Source: PALSA-188 sp963720075 (lineage in GTDB: Bacteria > Acidobacteriota > Terriglobia > Terriglobales > Acidobacteriaceae). Taken from it: a stretch of 64,000 bases of DNA. The notes under the pieces are model-generated. The model was not told the DNA's origin, ran no database searches, and saw nothing but the letters and a program-made list of their open reading frames with translations. The translations under genes were made by a program, and so were the position numbers. Shown here piece after piece: positions 33,243-41,949 of this stretch. How positions within the stretch are numbered: the first letter of the stretch is position 1; every line of letters starts with the position of its first letter. The DNA is taken from positions 992,001 through 1,056,000 of the forward strand of contig CAVREG010000019.1 in assembly GCA_963720075.1 (NCBI GenBank), written 5' to 3'.

Positions 33243-34763
33243 GTGACACAAAGATCTGCTAAGACAATCGGCGTTCAGACTGAACGCATCGCCTCGGGAT
33301 GCGCCGGATTGGACGAGGTTTTGGGGGGTGGTTACCCTAAAGGGCATTTCTATCTTCTGGAAGGTAATCCTGGCGCCGGAAAGACTACTCTCGCTCTCCA
33401 ATTCGTGATCGAGGGAGTTAAGAACGGCGAAAGAGTTCTCTACGTCACTCTTACAGAGTCGCGACAGGATCTAATAAATGTGGCTCGTTCGCATGGATTT
33501 CATACCGATGGTATCGAAATATTCGAATTGATGCCCACGAATGACGAACTCAGGCCGGAGGGCCAGTACACGGTATTTCATCCCGCCGAGGTTGAACTCA
33601 ACGATCGAATGCAGGCTATTTTCAAGGAAGTGGAACGGGTAAATCCAGATCGCCTGGTCATAGATGCTCTCTCGGAACTGCGCATGCTGGCCCGGGACCC
33701 GCTCCGTTATCGCCGTCAAATTCTTGCCATGAAGAATTATTTTTCAAAACGTGCTTGCACCGTGCTGCTGCTTGATGACTTTGTAATGAGTGACCGCGAT
33801 CTCCAATTGCATAGCATCGTACATGGCGTTATCTCGCTTGAAAAACTGGCCCGCGATTACGGAGACGCGAGAAGGCGGCTGGAAGTAACAAAGCTGCGCG
33901 GAAGCAGTTTCAAGGAAGGTTTTCACGATTACGTGATCCGTACAGGTGGAGTAGTCGTATTTCCGCGCCTGATCGCGGCTCGCTCCAGGGGAGACGTCCA
34001 GATTAGTGCGGTTCCAAGCGAGATTAAAGAATTAGACACACTGACCGGGGGCGGCCTCGACCGCGGCACCAGTACGCTGATGATAGGTCCCGCGGGATGC
34101 GGAAAGACCACGATTGCCATGCGCTGGGTAGTGTCAGCCGCCAACAAAGGGGATAACTGCGGGGTCTTTATTTTCGAGGAAGGAAAACGTACCCTTACCG
34201 CTCGCGCGGCTGCCTTAGGCATGGACCTTGGGCCACATCTGGAATCCGGCCGGATTACTCTCGATCAGGTTGACCCTGCTGAAATGTCTCCTGGGGAATT
34301 TGTTAAACGCGTGCGCACTCGCGTCGAAGACGGGAAAGCTCGCGTCATTGTCATTGACAGTCTGAACGGATATTTACAATCCATGCCTGGAGAGCAATTT
34401 CTAGCCAGTCATCTTCACGAACTGCTTGCATACTTGAATAACCGTGGAGTGCTGACGATAGTTGTGCTCGCCCAAGCTGGCACGCTTGGAAGCCTCATGC
34501 AGAGTCCGGTGGACGTGAGTTACTTGGCAGATAACATTTTGCTCTTGCGGTACTTCGAAGTCCACGGGGAAGTGCGGCAGGCAATTTCCATGATCAAAAA
34601 GCGAAGCGGAGGACACGAGCACACAATTAGGGAACTTGCCCTCGGCCCGGATCGAATTCGTGTCGGCAAACCGTTAAGAGACTTTCAAGGTGTATTGGGC
34701 GGGATACCAACGGTTCGAAATCAAGACCCCCGGGAAAGTCAATCTGCGGACAATGGGAACTGA
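33243..34763 (+). CDS. KaiC-like two-domain RecA-family ATPase
   Basis: A 506-residue protein with two KaiC domains. Domain 1 has ERIASGCAGLDEVLGGG then Walker A GNPGAGKTT (41-49) and Walker B LVIDALSEL (about 138-146). Domain 2 has SEIKELDTLTGGGLDRG, Walker A GPAGCGKTT (282-290) and Walker B VIVIDSLNGY. Length matches cyanobacterial KaiC (about 519), but kaiA and kaiB are absent here, and this is the common KaiC-like type of non-clock bacteria, often found with receivers and histidine kinases. Catalytic Glu candidates are TESRQDL and FEEGKRT. Start is GTG at 33243 behind AGGAG. Its stop overlaps the kinase gene that follows, so they form one unit. Confidence 0.88.
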   Translation: MTQRSAKTIGVQTERIASGCAGLDEVLGGGYPKGHFYLLEGNPGAGKTTLALQFVIEGVKNGERVLYVTLTESRQDLINVARSHGFHTDGIEIFELMPTNDELRPEGQYTVFHPAEVELNDRMQAIFKEVERVNPDRLVIDALSELRMLARDPLRYRRQILAMKNYFSKRACTVLLLDDFVMSDRDLQLHSIVHGVISLEKLARDYGDARRRLEVTKLRGSSFKEGFHDYVIRTGGVVVFPRLIAARSRGDVQISAVPSEIKELDTLTGGGLDRGTSTLMIGPAGCGKTTIAMRWVVSAANKGDNCGVFIFEEGKRTLTARAAALGMDLGPHLESGRITLDQVDPAEMSPGEFVKRVRTRVEDGKARVIVIDSLNGYLQSMPGEQFLASHLHELLAYLNNRGVLTIVVLAQAGTLGSLMQSPVDVSYLADNILLLRYFEVHGEVRQAISMIKKRSGGHEHTIRELALGPDRIRVGKPLRDFQGVLGGIPTVRNQDPRESQSADNGN

Positions 34764-35964
34764 TGAGAAGTCGAAGTTTCGATTGCTAGTATTTGCGCCG
34801 TTCGGCAGGGACGCAGTGCTTATCGGCGAGGTCTTGGGGAAGTCGGGTGTGCTCGTACAAGCAGTCAAGGAACCAGCCGAGTTAGCGCAATGCATTCAAG
34901 ATGGAGCGGACGCGGCTATTATCACCGAAGAAGCGCTGGATGAACAAACCACGAAGTTCCTCGGGGAATGTATCGCCTCCCAGCCTCCGTGGTCCGACTT
35001 CCCACTAATTATTTTGACGGGCGGCGGAGCCAGCACCCCCGTCACGGAAAGGGCAGTGAGGTCCCGATCCGCATTAGGGAATCTCTCATTACTGGAGCGG
35101 CCGGTTCGGCCCGCCACCCTTCTGAGCATGGTAAAAACCGCTTCGCGGGCTCGTGCCCGTCAGTATGAGATTCGCGATCACCTGGAAGAATTAAAGGTGA
35201 CACATAATGCTTTGCGCGAAGCGAATGAGCGGCTGGAATCGCTAGTAGAACAGCGCACCGGCGCCTTGCAGAAGCTATCCGCGCAGCTGTTGCGTACCCA
35301 GGATGATGAGCGGCGGCGCATGGCACGCGAATTACATGACGGACTCGGGCAGTCCTTGGCTGCCGCACAAATAAACCTTGGGTTACTTTCTTCGAATGGC
35401 CCGGCCGAATCCCAATATCTGGTGGAAGCACGCCGCCTTTTGGGACAAGCGGTCTCCGACATTCGCACCCTTTCCTATTTACTTCATCCTCCCCTTCTGG
35501 AGGAAGCGGGTTTTTATTCCGCTGCGCGGTGGTATATTGATGGATTTTCGAAGCGCAGCAGCCTCAAGGTGAACTTGGAATTACCCTCAAAAACGGGCCG
35601 CATGGCGGACGGAGTGGAGCTTACCCTATTTCGGGTATTGCAGGAGGGCCTCATCAATGCCCATCGCCATTCCGGGAGTAACCGTGTGGACGTTCAAGTA
35701 GAAAATGGCAATTCGACCATCACTATGCGGCTAAGAGACTACGGCAAGGGCCTGTCGAAAAGCCTCATGGAACGGTTCCACCAAACTGGCAGCGCTGCCG
35801 GTGTAGGGATCGCCGGAATGAGAGAGCGCGTCAAGGAGCTAGGAGGAAAATTCGATGTGCAGTCTGATGAATCCGGGACCGCACTAACCGTAATTTTGCC
35901 AATTAGTGAAGGCAGAGGCGCCGTTACGCCCGACTCCGAAAAACAAACCCTCGAACCTGCCTAG
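34753..35964 (+). CDS. NarL-type sensor histidine kinase with N-terminal pseudoreceiver
   Basis: About 403 residues, no membrane segment, so cytoplasmic. The N-terminal 130 residues have the fold rhythm of a receiver (RLLVFAPFGRDAVLIGEVL, AAIITEEAL, PLIILTGGG) but no phospho-acceptor Asp. A coiled coil (about 145-190) leads to a HisKA_3 domain with the H-box ERRRMARELHDGLGQSLAAA, then HATPase_c with N box FRVLQEGLINAHRHS and G box GVGIAGMRERVKELGG. Such kinases usually pair with LuxR-type regulators; none is here, so one of the single-domain receivers is the likely partner. The atg at 34753 overlaps the KaiC-like stop; a longer frame from 34690 is less likely. Confidence 0.88.
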   Translation: MGTDEKSKFRLLVFAPFGRDAVLIGEVLGKSGVLVQAVKEPAELAQCIQDGADAAIITEEALDEQTTKFLGECIASQPPWSDFPLIILTGGGASTPVTERAVRSRSALGNLSLLERPVRPATLLSMVKTASRARARQYEIRDHLEELKVTHNALREANERLESLVEQRTGALQKLSAQLLRTQDDERRRMARELHDGLGQSLAAAQINLGLLSSNGPAESQYLVEARRLLGQAVSDIRTLSYLLHPPLLEEAGFYSAARWYIDGFSKRSSLKVNLELPSKTGRMADGVELTLFRVLQEGLINAHRHSGSNRVDVQVENGNSTITMRLRDYGKGLSKSLMERFHQTGSAAGVGIAGMRERVKELGGKFDVQSDESGTALTVILPISEGRGAVTPDSEKQTLEPA

Positions 35965-36148
35965 TCGCGCGAGAAGTTTCTGGTTCCCGTGCTGCGCAAA
36001 AACTCGCGAGGACCGTATGGAGAATAATTGAGCTCGGGTGACGGTAGGTAGTTTCCTGGCAGCCGATTGAGCCACTTCCATCCCAGAATATCGTTCTCAA
36101 CCTTGGTTTATAATCTTTATTCCGCCTTAATTCTGGAGCAATGTCCAA

Positions 36149-38140
36149 ATGATTCGATTTTTGCAAACCCCTGGGCCGGTTAAAAAGATTGTGCTTGGCG
36201 GCCTATTGACAGTTATTTGCGTTTTGATGGTGATAACCCTGGTCCCAGGTTTCGGGAGTACGGATTTCTTTGGCGGAGGCACCCCCGCGCGCGGCGTGGT
36301 CGCCACGGTCGGCGGAGAGGATGTAACCACGCTGGAAGTACAGCGCGAGGCCAGGCAAATGCTGCAACAACAATTCCCGCAGGGTGGCGCGCAGGCCTCC
36401 ATGTTGCTGCCGTTTTTTGCGCGTCGCGCTGCGGAAAATCTAATTCAGGAGAAAGTTGTCCTCGCGGAAGCCAATCGCATGGGCTTGCATGTGACCGATG
36501 AAGAGCTCCGCGATGAGTTGCAACATAATCCGCAATACTCCGGCGCATTTTTTGTGGACGGAAATTTTGTAGGGCAAACCAAATACGAACAAATACTTGA
36601 GCAGCATGACCTAACGGTACCGCAGTTCGAACAACTGGTACGAAACGAGATTTTATTGGACAAAGTTCGCGAACTGATCGGCGGCGGTGCAATGGTTTCC
36701 GACGCCGAAATTCAGCAAGAATTCTTAAAGAAGAATTCCAAGGTCAAGTTTGAATACGCGGTGTTGCGAAAAGACGATCTTCTGAAAGACATTCATCCTG
36801 CTGACGCCGAACTGAAGGCCTATTACGATCAGAACAAGGCGAATTACGCCAATTCGATTCCGGAGAAACGAAAGATCGGTTATGTGTTGCTCGATACTGC
36901 GCGTCTTGAGGCCGAGACCCCAGTAAGTGACCAGGAGCTGCAAGCTTATTATGACCGTCATCGGGAGGAGTTCCGGTTTCCCGACCAAGTAAAGGTCAGC
37001 CAGATACTGATCAAAACCCCGCTCCCCGCGAGCGACGGCAAAGTTGATACGAAGGCTCTCGACGCCGCGAAAAAGAAAGCAGACGACGTGCTTCAGCAAC
37101 TAAAGGCCGGAGCCAAATTCGAGGATCTTGCCAAGAAATACTCCGAGGATCCGAGCGCCAACAGCGGTGGTTCGATTGGATGGATCAATCATGGCGGCTT
37201 CCCGGTGCCGGAAGTTGACAAGGCGGCTTTTTCGCTTCCAAAAGGGGGCACAAGCGACGTGATTAACGCCGGGTACGCCTTCGTTATTTTGCATATTGAT
37301 GATAAACAGTCGGCACATGTTAAAACTCTGGACGAAGTAAAAGGTCAAATCGAACCCAGTATCAAACAGCAGAAAGCTACTGAAGCCGCTGATGCCAAAG
37401 CCAACGCATTAGTTAGTCAGGCTCGCGCAGACGGTTTGGACAAAGCGGCAGCCGCCAGCGGTTTGCAGGTTGTCAACACGGACTTCATCAGCCGCACTGA
37501 TTCCCTGCCAGGAATCGGAACCGTGCCACAATTCATGGACGCGGTTTTTGGCACTCCTGACAAGTCTCCCCCAGATGAAGTCGAATTGCCACAAGGCTTC
37601 GCGGTGTTTCAAGTACAGCAAATTCAACCCGCTTCAACGCCCAGTTTTGAAGAGATTCGGGCGCGTGTGGAAAACGATTTCAAGAATGAGCGTGCGGCAG
37701 CTCTCCTCACGCAGAAGACGCGAGAATTGGCTGACCGCGCGAAGGCAGATCACGATCTGAAGAAAGCGGCGAAGGAGTTGGGGGCTGTTGTCAAAACCAG
37801 CGATTTCGTCCTGCCGGATGGTCAAGTCCCGGATATCGGCTCAATGTCTGGCGGAGCCGCTGTGGCATTCACGCTCAAACCTGGTGAAGTGAGCGGGCCC
37901 ATAAACAATGGCACCACAGGAGTTGTGCTGTCGGTGGTTGAGAAGCAGGAGCCTGGCCCACAAGAACTGGCGGCAAAGAAGGATGAGATTCGCGAATCTT
38001 TGTTGCAGACCAAGCAGAATGACCTATTTGAAATGTTCGTTGCAAATGCGCGCGCACAAATGCAGAAGTCCAAAAAAATCAAGATGAACGAAGAGGAACT
38101 CAAGAGCTTGACCGGAGGGCAAGGGCAGGAAGGTGAGTAG
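36149..38140 (+). CDS. PpiD/SurA-like periplasmic peptidyl-prolyl isomerase
   Basis: A 663-residue chaperone anchored in the inner membrane by one helix (about 13-34). A SurA-N/PpiD-type chaperone region follows (about 45-190, VATVGGEDVTTLEVQREARQ), then a PpiC-type parvulin domain (about 283-385: VKVSQILIKTP, FEDLAKKYSEDPSANSGGSI, GWINHGGFP), then a second, divergent rotamase-like region and a charged C-terminus. It helps outer membrane and exported proteins to fold. The architecture is that of PpiD (E. coli 623 residues). It stands alone between the signalling block and malQ, with atg at 36149. Confidence 0.88.
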   Translation: MIRFLQTPGPVKKIVLGGLLTVICVLMVITLVPGFGSTDFFGGGTPARGVVATVGGEDVTTLEVQREARQMLQQQFPQGGAQASMLLPFFARRAAENLIQEKVVLAEANRMGLHVTDEELRDELQHNPQYSGAFFVDGNFVGQTKYEQILEQHDLTVPQFEQLVRNEILLDKVRELIGGGAMVSDAEIQQEFLKKNSKVKFEYAVLRKDDLLKDIHPADAELKAYYDQNKANYANSIPEKRKIGYVLLDTARLEAETPVSDQELQAYYDRHREEFRFPDQVKVSQILIKTPLPASDGKVDTKALDAAKKKADDVLQQLKAGAKFEDLAKKYSEDPSANSGGSIGWINHGGFPVPEVDKAAFSLPKGGTSDVINAGYAFVILHIDDKQSAHVKTLDEVKGQIEPSIKQQKATEAADAKANALVSQARADGLDKAAAASGLQVVNTDFISRTDSLPGIGTVPQFMDAVFGTPDKSPPDEVELPQGFAVFQVQQIQPASTPSFEEIRARVENDFKNERAAALLTQKTRELADRAKADHDLKKAAKELGAVVKTSDFVLPDGQVPDIGSMSGGAAVAFTLKPGEVSGPINNGTTGVVLSVVEKQEPGPQELAAKKDEIRESLLQTKQNDLFEMFVANARAQMQKSKKIKMNEEELKSLTGGQGQEGE

Positions 38141-38249
38141 CGAGCTGATCGCGAATCCCATCGGACATTCCTCTCTCCGGCTAAGTTAAATTTAAAATTT
38201 TTGCGCCGTGTAAACCTCTCACTTTAAACATTGCCTCCAAGAAAGAACG

Positions 38250-39773
38250 ATGTCATTCCCTCGCTTAAGCGGAATTTTGCTACATCCCATCTCATTGCCA
38301 TCTCGTGGTGGAATTGGCGACTTGGGTCCTGCCGCGTATGAATTTGTAGATTTTCTTTCCGCTGCCCGGCAGGGATTGTGGCAGGTTCTTCCGCTGGGAC
38401 CGCCGGCTAACGGAACATCGCCTTATTCATCTACATCAGCCTTTGCTGGGAACCCTCTCTTGGTCAGCTTGGAACGTTTGGCGGAAATCGGACTAATTGA
38501 CCATAGTCGTCTCGGAGTTCTGCCGCAAGAAGTGAAACCGATTAACTATGAAGAAACTTCGCGGCGCAAACTTCCACTTTTGGCTGAGGCTGCTCGCAAT
38601 TTTTTGTCGGGTAAAGATCAGGGTCTGCTATCTAGATTCGAAAAGTTCTGCGTAGACAACGATTGGTGGCTTGAGGACTTCGTTTTGTTTGACATCTTGC
38701 GGAAGCGTTATGACAGCCAATCCTGGAAACGTTGGCCATCAGGGCTTGCGCGTCGGGAATCGGCACCGATGGCGCAAGCCCGGACAGAACTTAAAGACGA
38801 GCTCAACATCGGCCGCGTCATCCAATTTCTCTTTTATGAGCAATGGCTTGCTTTAAGAGCGTACTGCACGGAGCGTGCTATTCGGGTCGTTGGTGATATC
38901 GCAATCTTCGTGGATTACGATAGCGCGGACGTCTGGGCCAATCGCGATATCTTCCGCCTCCGCGACGACCTCGAGCCTGAAGTCGTTGCCGGCGTCCCGC
39001 CCGACGCGTTTAGCGTCTCAGGGCAGCGATGGGGAAACCCCCTCTACAACTGGGACGTCATGCGGACCCGGGGCTACCAGTGGTGGATTCGACGTCTGCG
39101 TTGGGCGACTCAGACCTGCGATTACATTCGCCTCGACCATTTTCGAGGGTTCGCACAGTTTTGGGAGATACCCGCGAACGAACCCACGGCAGTCAACGGG
39201 CGGTGGGTGGATGGGCCAGGCGATAGCTTATTTCATAAATTGAAAGAATCCCTGGGGAGCCTTCCATTTTTTGCGGAAGACCTGGGAGTCATCACACCCG
39301 ATGTCACGGAATTGCGGGAACGACACAGAATACCTGGCATGGCGGTGTTGCAGTTTGCCTTTGGAGATCCGGGAGCTCATATCTATCTCCCGCATCGTCT
39401 GACTTCCGATCGCGTGATTTATACCGGCACACACGACAATGACACGGCATTGGGTTGGTGGCATTCGATCAGTGAGAAGGAGCGGACCGCTGTGGAATCA
39501 TTGGTTGGTCGATGCGATGACGGAGTGAATTGGGCCCTGATCCGGCTGGCTCAGAGTTCGGTCGCGGAATTTTCGGTTGTGCCGTTGCAAGATGTGCTCG
39601 GCTTAGGCGCCGAAGCGCGTTTGAACACGCCGAGCACTCTTGACGGGAACTATCACTGGCGTTACCAGCCCGGATCGCTGACACCAAACTTAGCTCAACG
39701 CCTGGCCGATCTCGCGGAAGTCACGGATCGCCTTCCTACGCCCCTGATTCCGGCGCAAGCTGACAAACCTTAG
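38250..39773 (+). CDS. malQ: 4-alpha-glucanotransferase (amylomaltase)
   Basis: A 507-residue GH77 enzyme that transfers alpha-1,4-glucan segments between maltodextrins. Recognised from RLSGILLHPISLPSRGGIGDLG at the start, GIGDLGPAAYEFVDFL, the nucleophile region YIRLDHFRGFAQFWEIPA (Asp in RLDHFRG), FFAEDLGVITPDV (acid Glu) and YTGTHDNDTALGWW (third Asp). Length is standard for the bacterial compact type. It works with the glycogen pathway (glgC at 10 kb) to recycle oligosaccharides in the cytoplasm. Its stop codon overlaps by 4 bases the end of the convergent repeat-protein gene. Confidence 0.96.
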   Translation: MSFPRLSGILLHPISLPSRGGIGDLGPAAYEFVDFLSAARQGLWQVLPLGPPANGTSPYSSTSAFAGNPLLVSLERLAEIGLIDHSRLGVLPQEVKPINYEETSRRKLPLLAEAARNFLSGKDQGLLSRFEKFCVDNDWWLEDFVLFDILRKRYDSQSWKRWPSGLARRESAPMAQARTELKDELNIGRVIQFLFYEQWLALRAYCTERAIRVVGDIAIFVDYDSADVWANRDIFRLRDDLEPEVVAGVPPDAFSVSGQRWGNPLYNWDVMRTRGYQWWIRRLRWATQTCDYIRLDHFRGFAQFWEIPANEPTAVNGRWVDGPGDSLFHKLKESLGSLPFFAEDLGVITPDVTELRERHRIPGMAVLQFAFGDPGAHIYLPHRLTSDRVIYTGTHDNDTALGWWHSISEKERTAVESLVGRCDDGVNWALIRLAQSSVAEFSVVPLQDVLGLGAEARLNTPSTLDGNYHWRYQPGSLTPNLAQRLADLAEVTDRLPTPLIPAQADKP

Positions 39774-40111
39774 AGCACAACCTTAGTAGTCAGACCACCC
39801 TTGGTAGCCAGTCCACCCTTCGTTGCCAGACCGCCCTTGGTAGCCAGACCGCCCTTCGTTGCCAGACCGCCCTTCGTTGCCAGACCGCCCTTCGTTGCCA
39901 GGCCGCCCTTCGTTGCCAAGCCGCCCTTCGTTGCCAGACCGCCCTTCGTTGCCAGGCCGCCCTTCGTTGCCAGGCCGCCCTTGGTCGCTAGACCACCCTT
40001 GGTCGCTAATGGCTGATCGGACGAGAAATTAGATGAAGGAGCCTTGGTGGCAATAATTGCTTTTCGTGCGGCTGCGTTGTTGCTGATCAGGGACTTTTTT
40101 TGTACCGACAT
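39770..40111 (-). CDS. Small protein with twelve LATKGG repeats
   Basis: A 113-residue protein: a 34-residue head (MSVQKKSLISNNAAARKAII, ATKAPSSNFSSDQP), then twelve exact LATKGG hexapeptides (residues 35-106), then LTTKVVL. The repeat part is very basic with a Lys-Gly-Gly every six residues. No signal peptide or membrane helix. The atg at 40111 follows a perfect GGAGG site 8 bases away, and a sigma-54-type promoter lies about 65-90 bases upstream. I do not recognise a function: a multi-core peptide precursor with GG cleavage points, a nucleic-acid binder or a structural repeat protein are all possible. It ends overlapping malQ and lies downstream of a sigma-54 activator gene. Confidence 0.75.
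   Translation of the reverse strand: MSVQKKSLISNNAAARKAIIATKAPSSNFSSDQPLATKGGLATKGGLATKGGLATKGGLATKGGLATKGGLATKGGLATKGGLATKGGLATKGGLATKGGLATKGGLTTKVVL
39794..40009. repeat. Tandem array of twelve 18-bp units
   Basis: Twelve contiguous 18-bp units encoding LATKGG on the minus strand. Units differ only at third codon positions (for example cttcgttgccag, cttggtagccag and cttggtcgctag variants), which shows that the peptide, not just the DNA, is under selection. Copy-number change would not shift the frame. There are no spacers, so it is not a CRISPR. Confidence 0.92.
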
Positions 40112-40186
40112 TTTAAATCCTCCGTTGGACGTTGAGTCCGGAATCTGTAGGCGGTCTGTTTTCGCTCCGCTCTTGCATTGGGTTAT

Positions 40187-40202
40187 TGCACGAGTCATGC
40201 CA
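40187..40202 (-). promoter_or_regulatory. Sigma-54 (-24/-12) promoter of the repeat-protein gene
   Basis: On the minus strand the sequence TGGCATGACTCGTGCA has the GG and GC doublets exactly 12 bases apart, with the pattern TGGCAYG-N4-KTGCA close to the RpoN consensus TGGCACG-N4-TTGCA. Transcription would begin near 40176, about 65 bases before the atg at 40111. Confidence 0.65.
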
Positions 40203-40276
40203 TATCCCATGCATTGCCCTGACAAATTTCCAGGTCCACAAAATGAACGGCTTAGGAAGACTGAGCAAATTTTTCT

Positions 40277-40301
40277 GAGATTTACGGCGGATCAAAATCT
40301 C
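40277..40301. promoter_or_regulatory. Possible activator site upstream of the sigma-54 promoter
   Basis: An inverted repeat GAGATTT (40277-40283) and AAATCTC (40295-40301) with an 11-base centre, located about 110 bases upstream of the predicted start. This is the usual distance for a sigma-54 activator (UAS). The neighbouring activator gene ends only 38 bases further on. Confidence 0.4.
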
Positions 40302-40338
40302 CGGTGTGGTCATTAATTAACCAACAGGTAGTAACTTT

Positions 40339-41742
40339 TTAACCAGACTCCGCAATTCCGTACTTTCGACACAGATATTTCATCTTCTGACGGTCAATTC
40401 CCAGCAGCTTTGCCGCCGCCGTCTTATTGTTTTCTGTTCTACGGAGCGATGCCCTGATATAAGCAACTTCAATCTTCGCAATCTCGTCATCGAAGGAAAT
40501 CCCTTCATCTGGAATCAGAAACGACTCTTGCTGGGCCGTGCTGTCGTAAAGGATCTGCTGAGGCAGATTCTTCACCTTAATTACAGCACCAGGGGCCATT
40601 AAAACCAGCCGTTGCATCAGGTTTTCCAGCTCCCGCACGTTTCCGGGCCATGAATACTCCTCCAATATCTCCAGCGCTTCGGGATCCACTTGCTTCAATG
40701 GAATATTATTCGCGCCGCAATACAGCCGGAGAAAGTGATCAATCAGCAGGGGGATATCCGTTGGGCGTTCCCGCAAAGGTGGAAGCATGATTGGAACGAC
40801 ATTGATCCTGTAATAGAGATCCTCGCGAAATTTCCCGGTATGGACTGCGTTTTCCAAATCTTCGTTCGTAGCGGTAACGAGACGGAAGTCAATCTTCTTG
40901 GACGCCTTGGCTCCAATGCGCTGGACCGTGCGTTGCTCCAGTACACGCAGAAGCTTGCTTTGCAAAGCCAGTCCCAAGGTTCCGATCTCATCCAAGAATA
41001 AGGTGCCTCCATGAGCCGTTTCAATGTAGCCAGGACGACTCACATCAGCACCCGTAAATGCGCCTTTTTCGTGCCCAAATAGTTCCGCTTCAATCATCGT
41101 CTCCGGCAGAGCTGCACAGTTAACGCTTACAAAGGCTCCATCTCGCCGAGATCCCGTCGCCACAATTGCCCTCGCCACAAGTTCCTTGCCCGTCCCGCTC
41201 TCTCCCCTAACCAATACTGTGGCGTTGCTGTCGGCGATCCTGGATATCGCCTCGTACACGACCCGCATTGCTTCGCTACTCCCAATCAGGTCACAAAAAG
41301 ACGACCGGTTGGAGGCTTCTTCCCGCAATGCCCGACTCTCGATTTCGAGATCTCGGTTCTCAAGTGCCTGCGTTAAGAAGATTTGAAGTTCAAGGAAGGC
41401 GACAGGGGCTACAAACAGCTTGTCCAAACCGGCCGCGCGGGTCTGTGCGTTCAAGGCTTTGCTTCGGGAACGGGTAAGCCCTACCAGAATTAAATCTGAA
41501 CTCAAGTCTCGAAGTTCGCGGAGCAACTTCAGGCAATTCTCGCTGGATTCAACGGCGGTCTCGATGTCTGCAACCACGGCGGCAACCTGCACAGCCTCCA
41601 AAAGAGCAGATAGCTCATCTCGAGAATTAAGAAGGGTGGTGTGGAAGGTTGACGCCAGCCATTCCTGTATCTCAGGCAAAATGGTGTCGTCGTTGGTCAA
41701 TATTGCGATGCGCTTCGCACCCCCTGGTCCCACAACGTTCAC
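40339..41742 (-). CDS. Sigma-54-dependent NtrC-type response regulator
   Basis: A 467-residue activator with three parts: a receiver-like N-terminus (about 10-130; Asp18-Asp19 and a possible phospho-acceptor Asp59 in VVADIE, but a weak overall match), an AAA+ domain with Walker A GESGTGKE (180-187), the sigma-54 contact loop GAFTGA (227-232), Walker B FLDEIG (249-254) and the R-finger region, and a Fis-type helix-turn-helix (about 430-467, NKTAAAKLLGIDRQKMKYLCRKYGI). It drives RpoN promoters. Start is GTG at 41742 behind AGGAAGG. The gene immediately downstream on the same strand has a -24/-12 promoter and is the obvious target. Confidence 0.92.
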   Translation of the reverse strand: MNVVGPGGAKRIAILTNDDTILPEIQEWLASTFHTTLLNSRDELSALLEAVQVAAVVADIETAVESSENCLKLLRELRDLSSDLILVGLTRSRSKALNAQTRAAGLDKLFVAPVAFLELQIFLTQALENRDLEIESRALREEASNRSSFCDLIGSSEAMRVVYEAISRIADSNATVLVRGESGTGKELVARAIVATGSRRDGAFVSVNCAALPETMIEAELFGHEKGAFTGADVSRPGYIETAHGGTLFLDEIGTLGLALQSKLLRVLEQRTVQRIGAKASKKIDFRLVTATNEDLENAVHTGKFREDLYYRINVVPIMLPPLRERPTDIPLLIDHFLRLYCGANNIPLKQVDPEALEILEEYSWPGNVRELENLMQRLVLMAPGAVIKVKNLPQQILYDSTAQQESFLIPDEGISFDDEIAKIEVAYIRASLRRTENNKTAAAKLLGIDRQKMKYLCRKYGIAESG

Positions 41743-41777
41743 GCTCGCCCCTTCCTGAGTTGAGATTGCTTCTGCGG

Positions 41778-41949
41778 TAGTGGCTCAGTTTGAATTTTCG
41801 TCTTAACCTGTGGCGTCATCCCGAGCTCGCGAAGGTTCTTGCGTGGCGGATACGCGCAAACACAAGAGCAACTGCGCTGCACGCGAGATCCTCGGGACTG
41901 CGGTCCCTCAGGATGACCTCGAAGTAAGGTTATTCAAACTGAGCCACTA
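41778..41949. mobile_element. 172-bp MITE-like element with 18-bp perfect terminal inverted repeats
   Basis: Perfect 18-bp terminal inverted repeats, starting TAGTGGCTCAGTTTGAAT (41778-41795) and its complement at 41932-41949, bound a non-coding segment that itself contains an imperfect dyad (GTCATCCCGAG near 41815 against CTCAGGATGAC near 41907). No transposase lies inside. A clear target duplication is not visible. This is the layout of a miniature inverted-repeat element or a dispersed REP-like sequence. Confidence 0.65.

Noticed and set aside
33243..34763. Circadian clock KaiC
   Set aside because: kaiA and kaiB are not in the window, and KaiC-like proteins with two domains are widespread in bacteria without clocks.
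39794..40009. CRISPR array
   Set aside because: The 18-bp units are directly joined without spacers and form an open coding repeat.
39801..40016. Plus-strand ORF of PPFVAR repeats across the tandem array
   Set aside because: It is the antisense reading of the LATKGG gene. The minus-strand frame has a GGAGG ribosome site, a defined head and a promoter; the plus-strand one has none.
41778..41949. Insertion sequence
   Set aside because: No transposase ORF in the 172 bp and no clear target duplication, so only a MITE-like label is kept.
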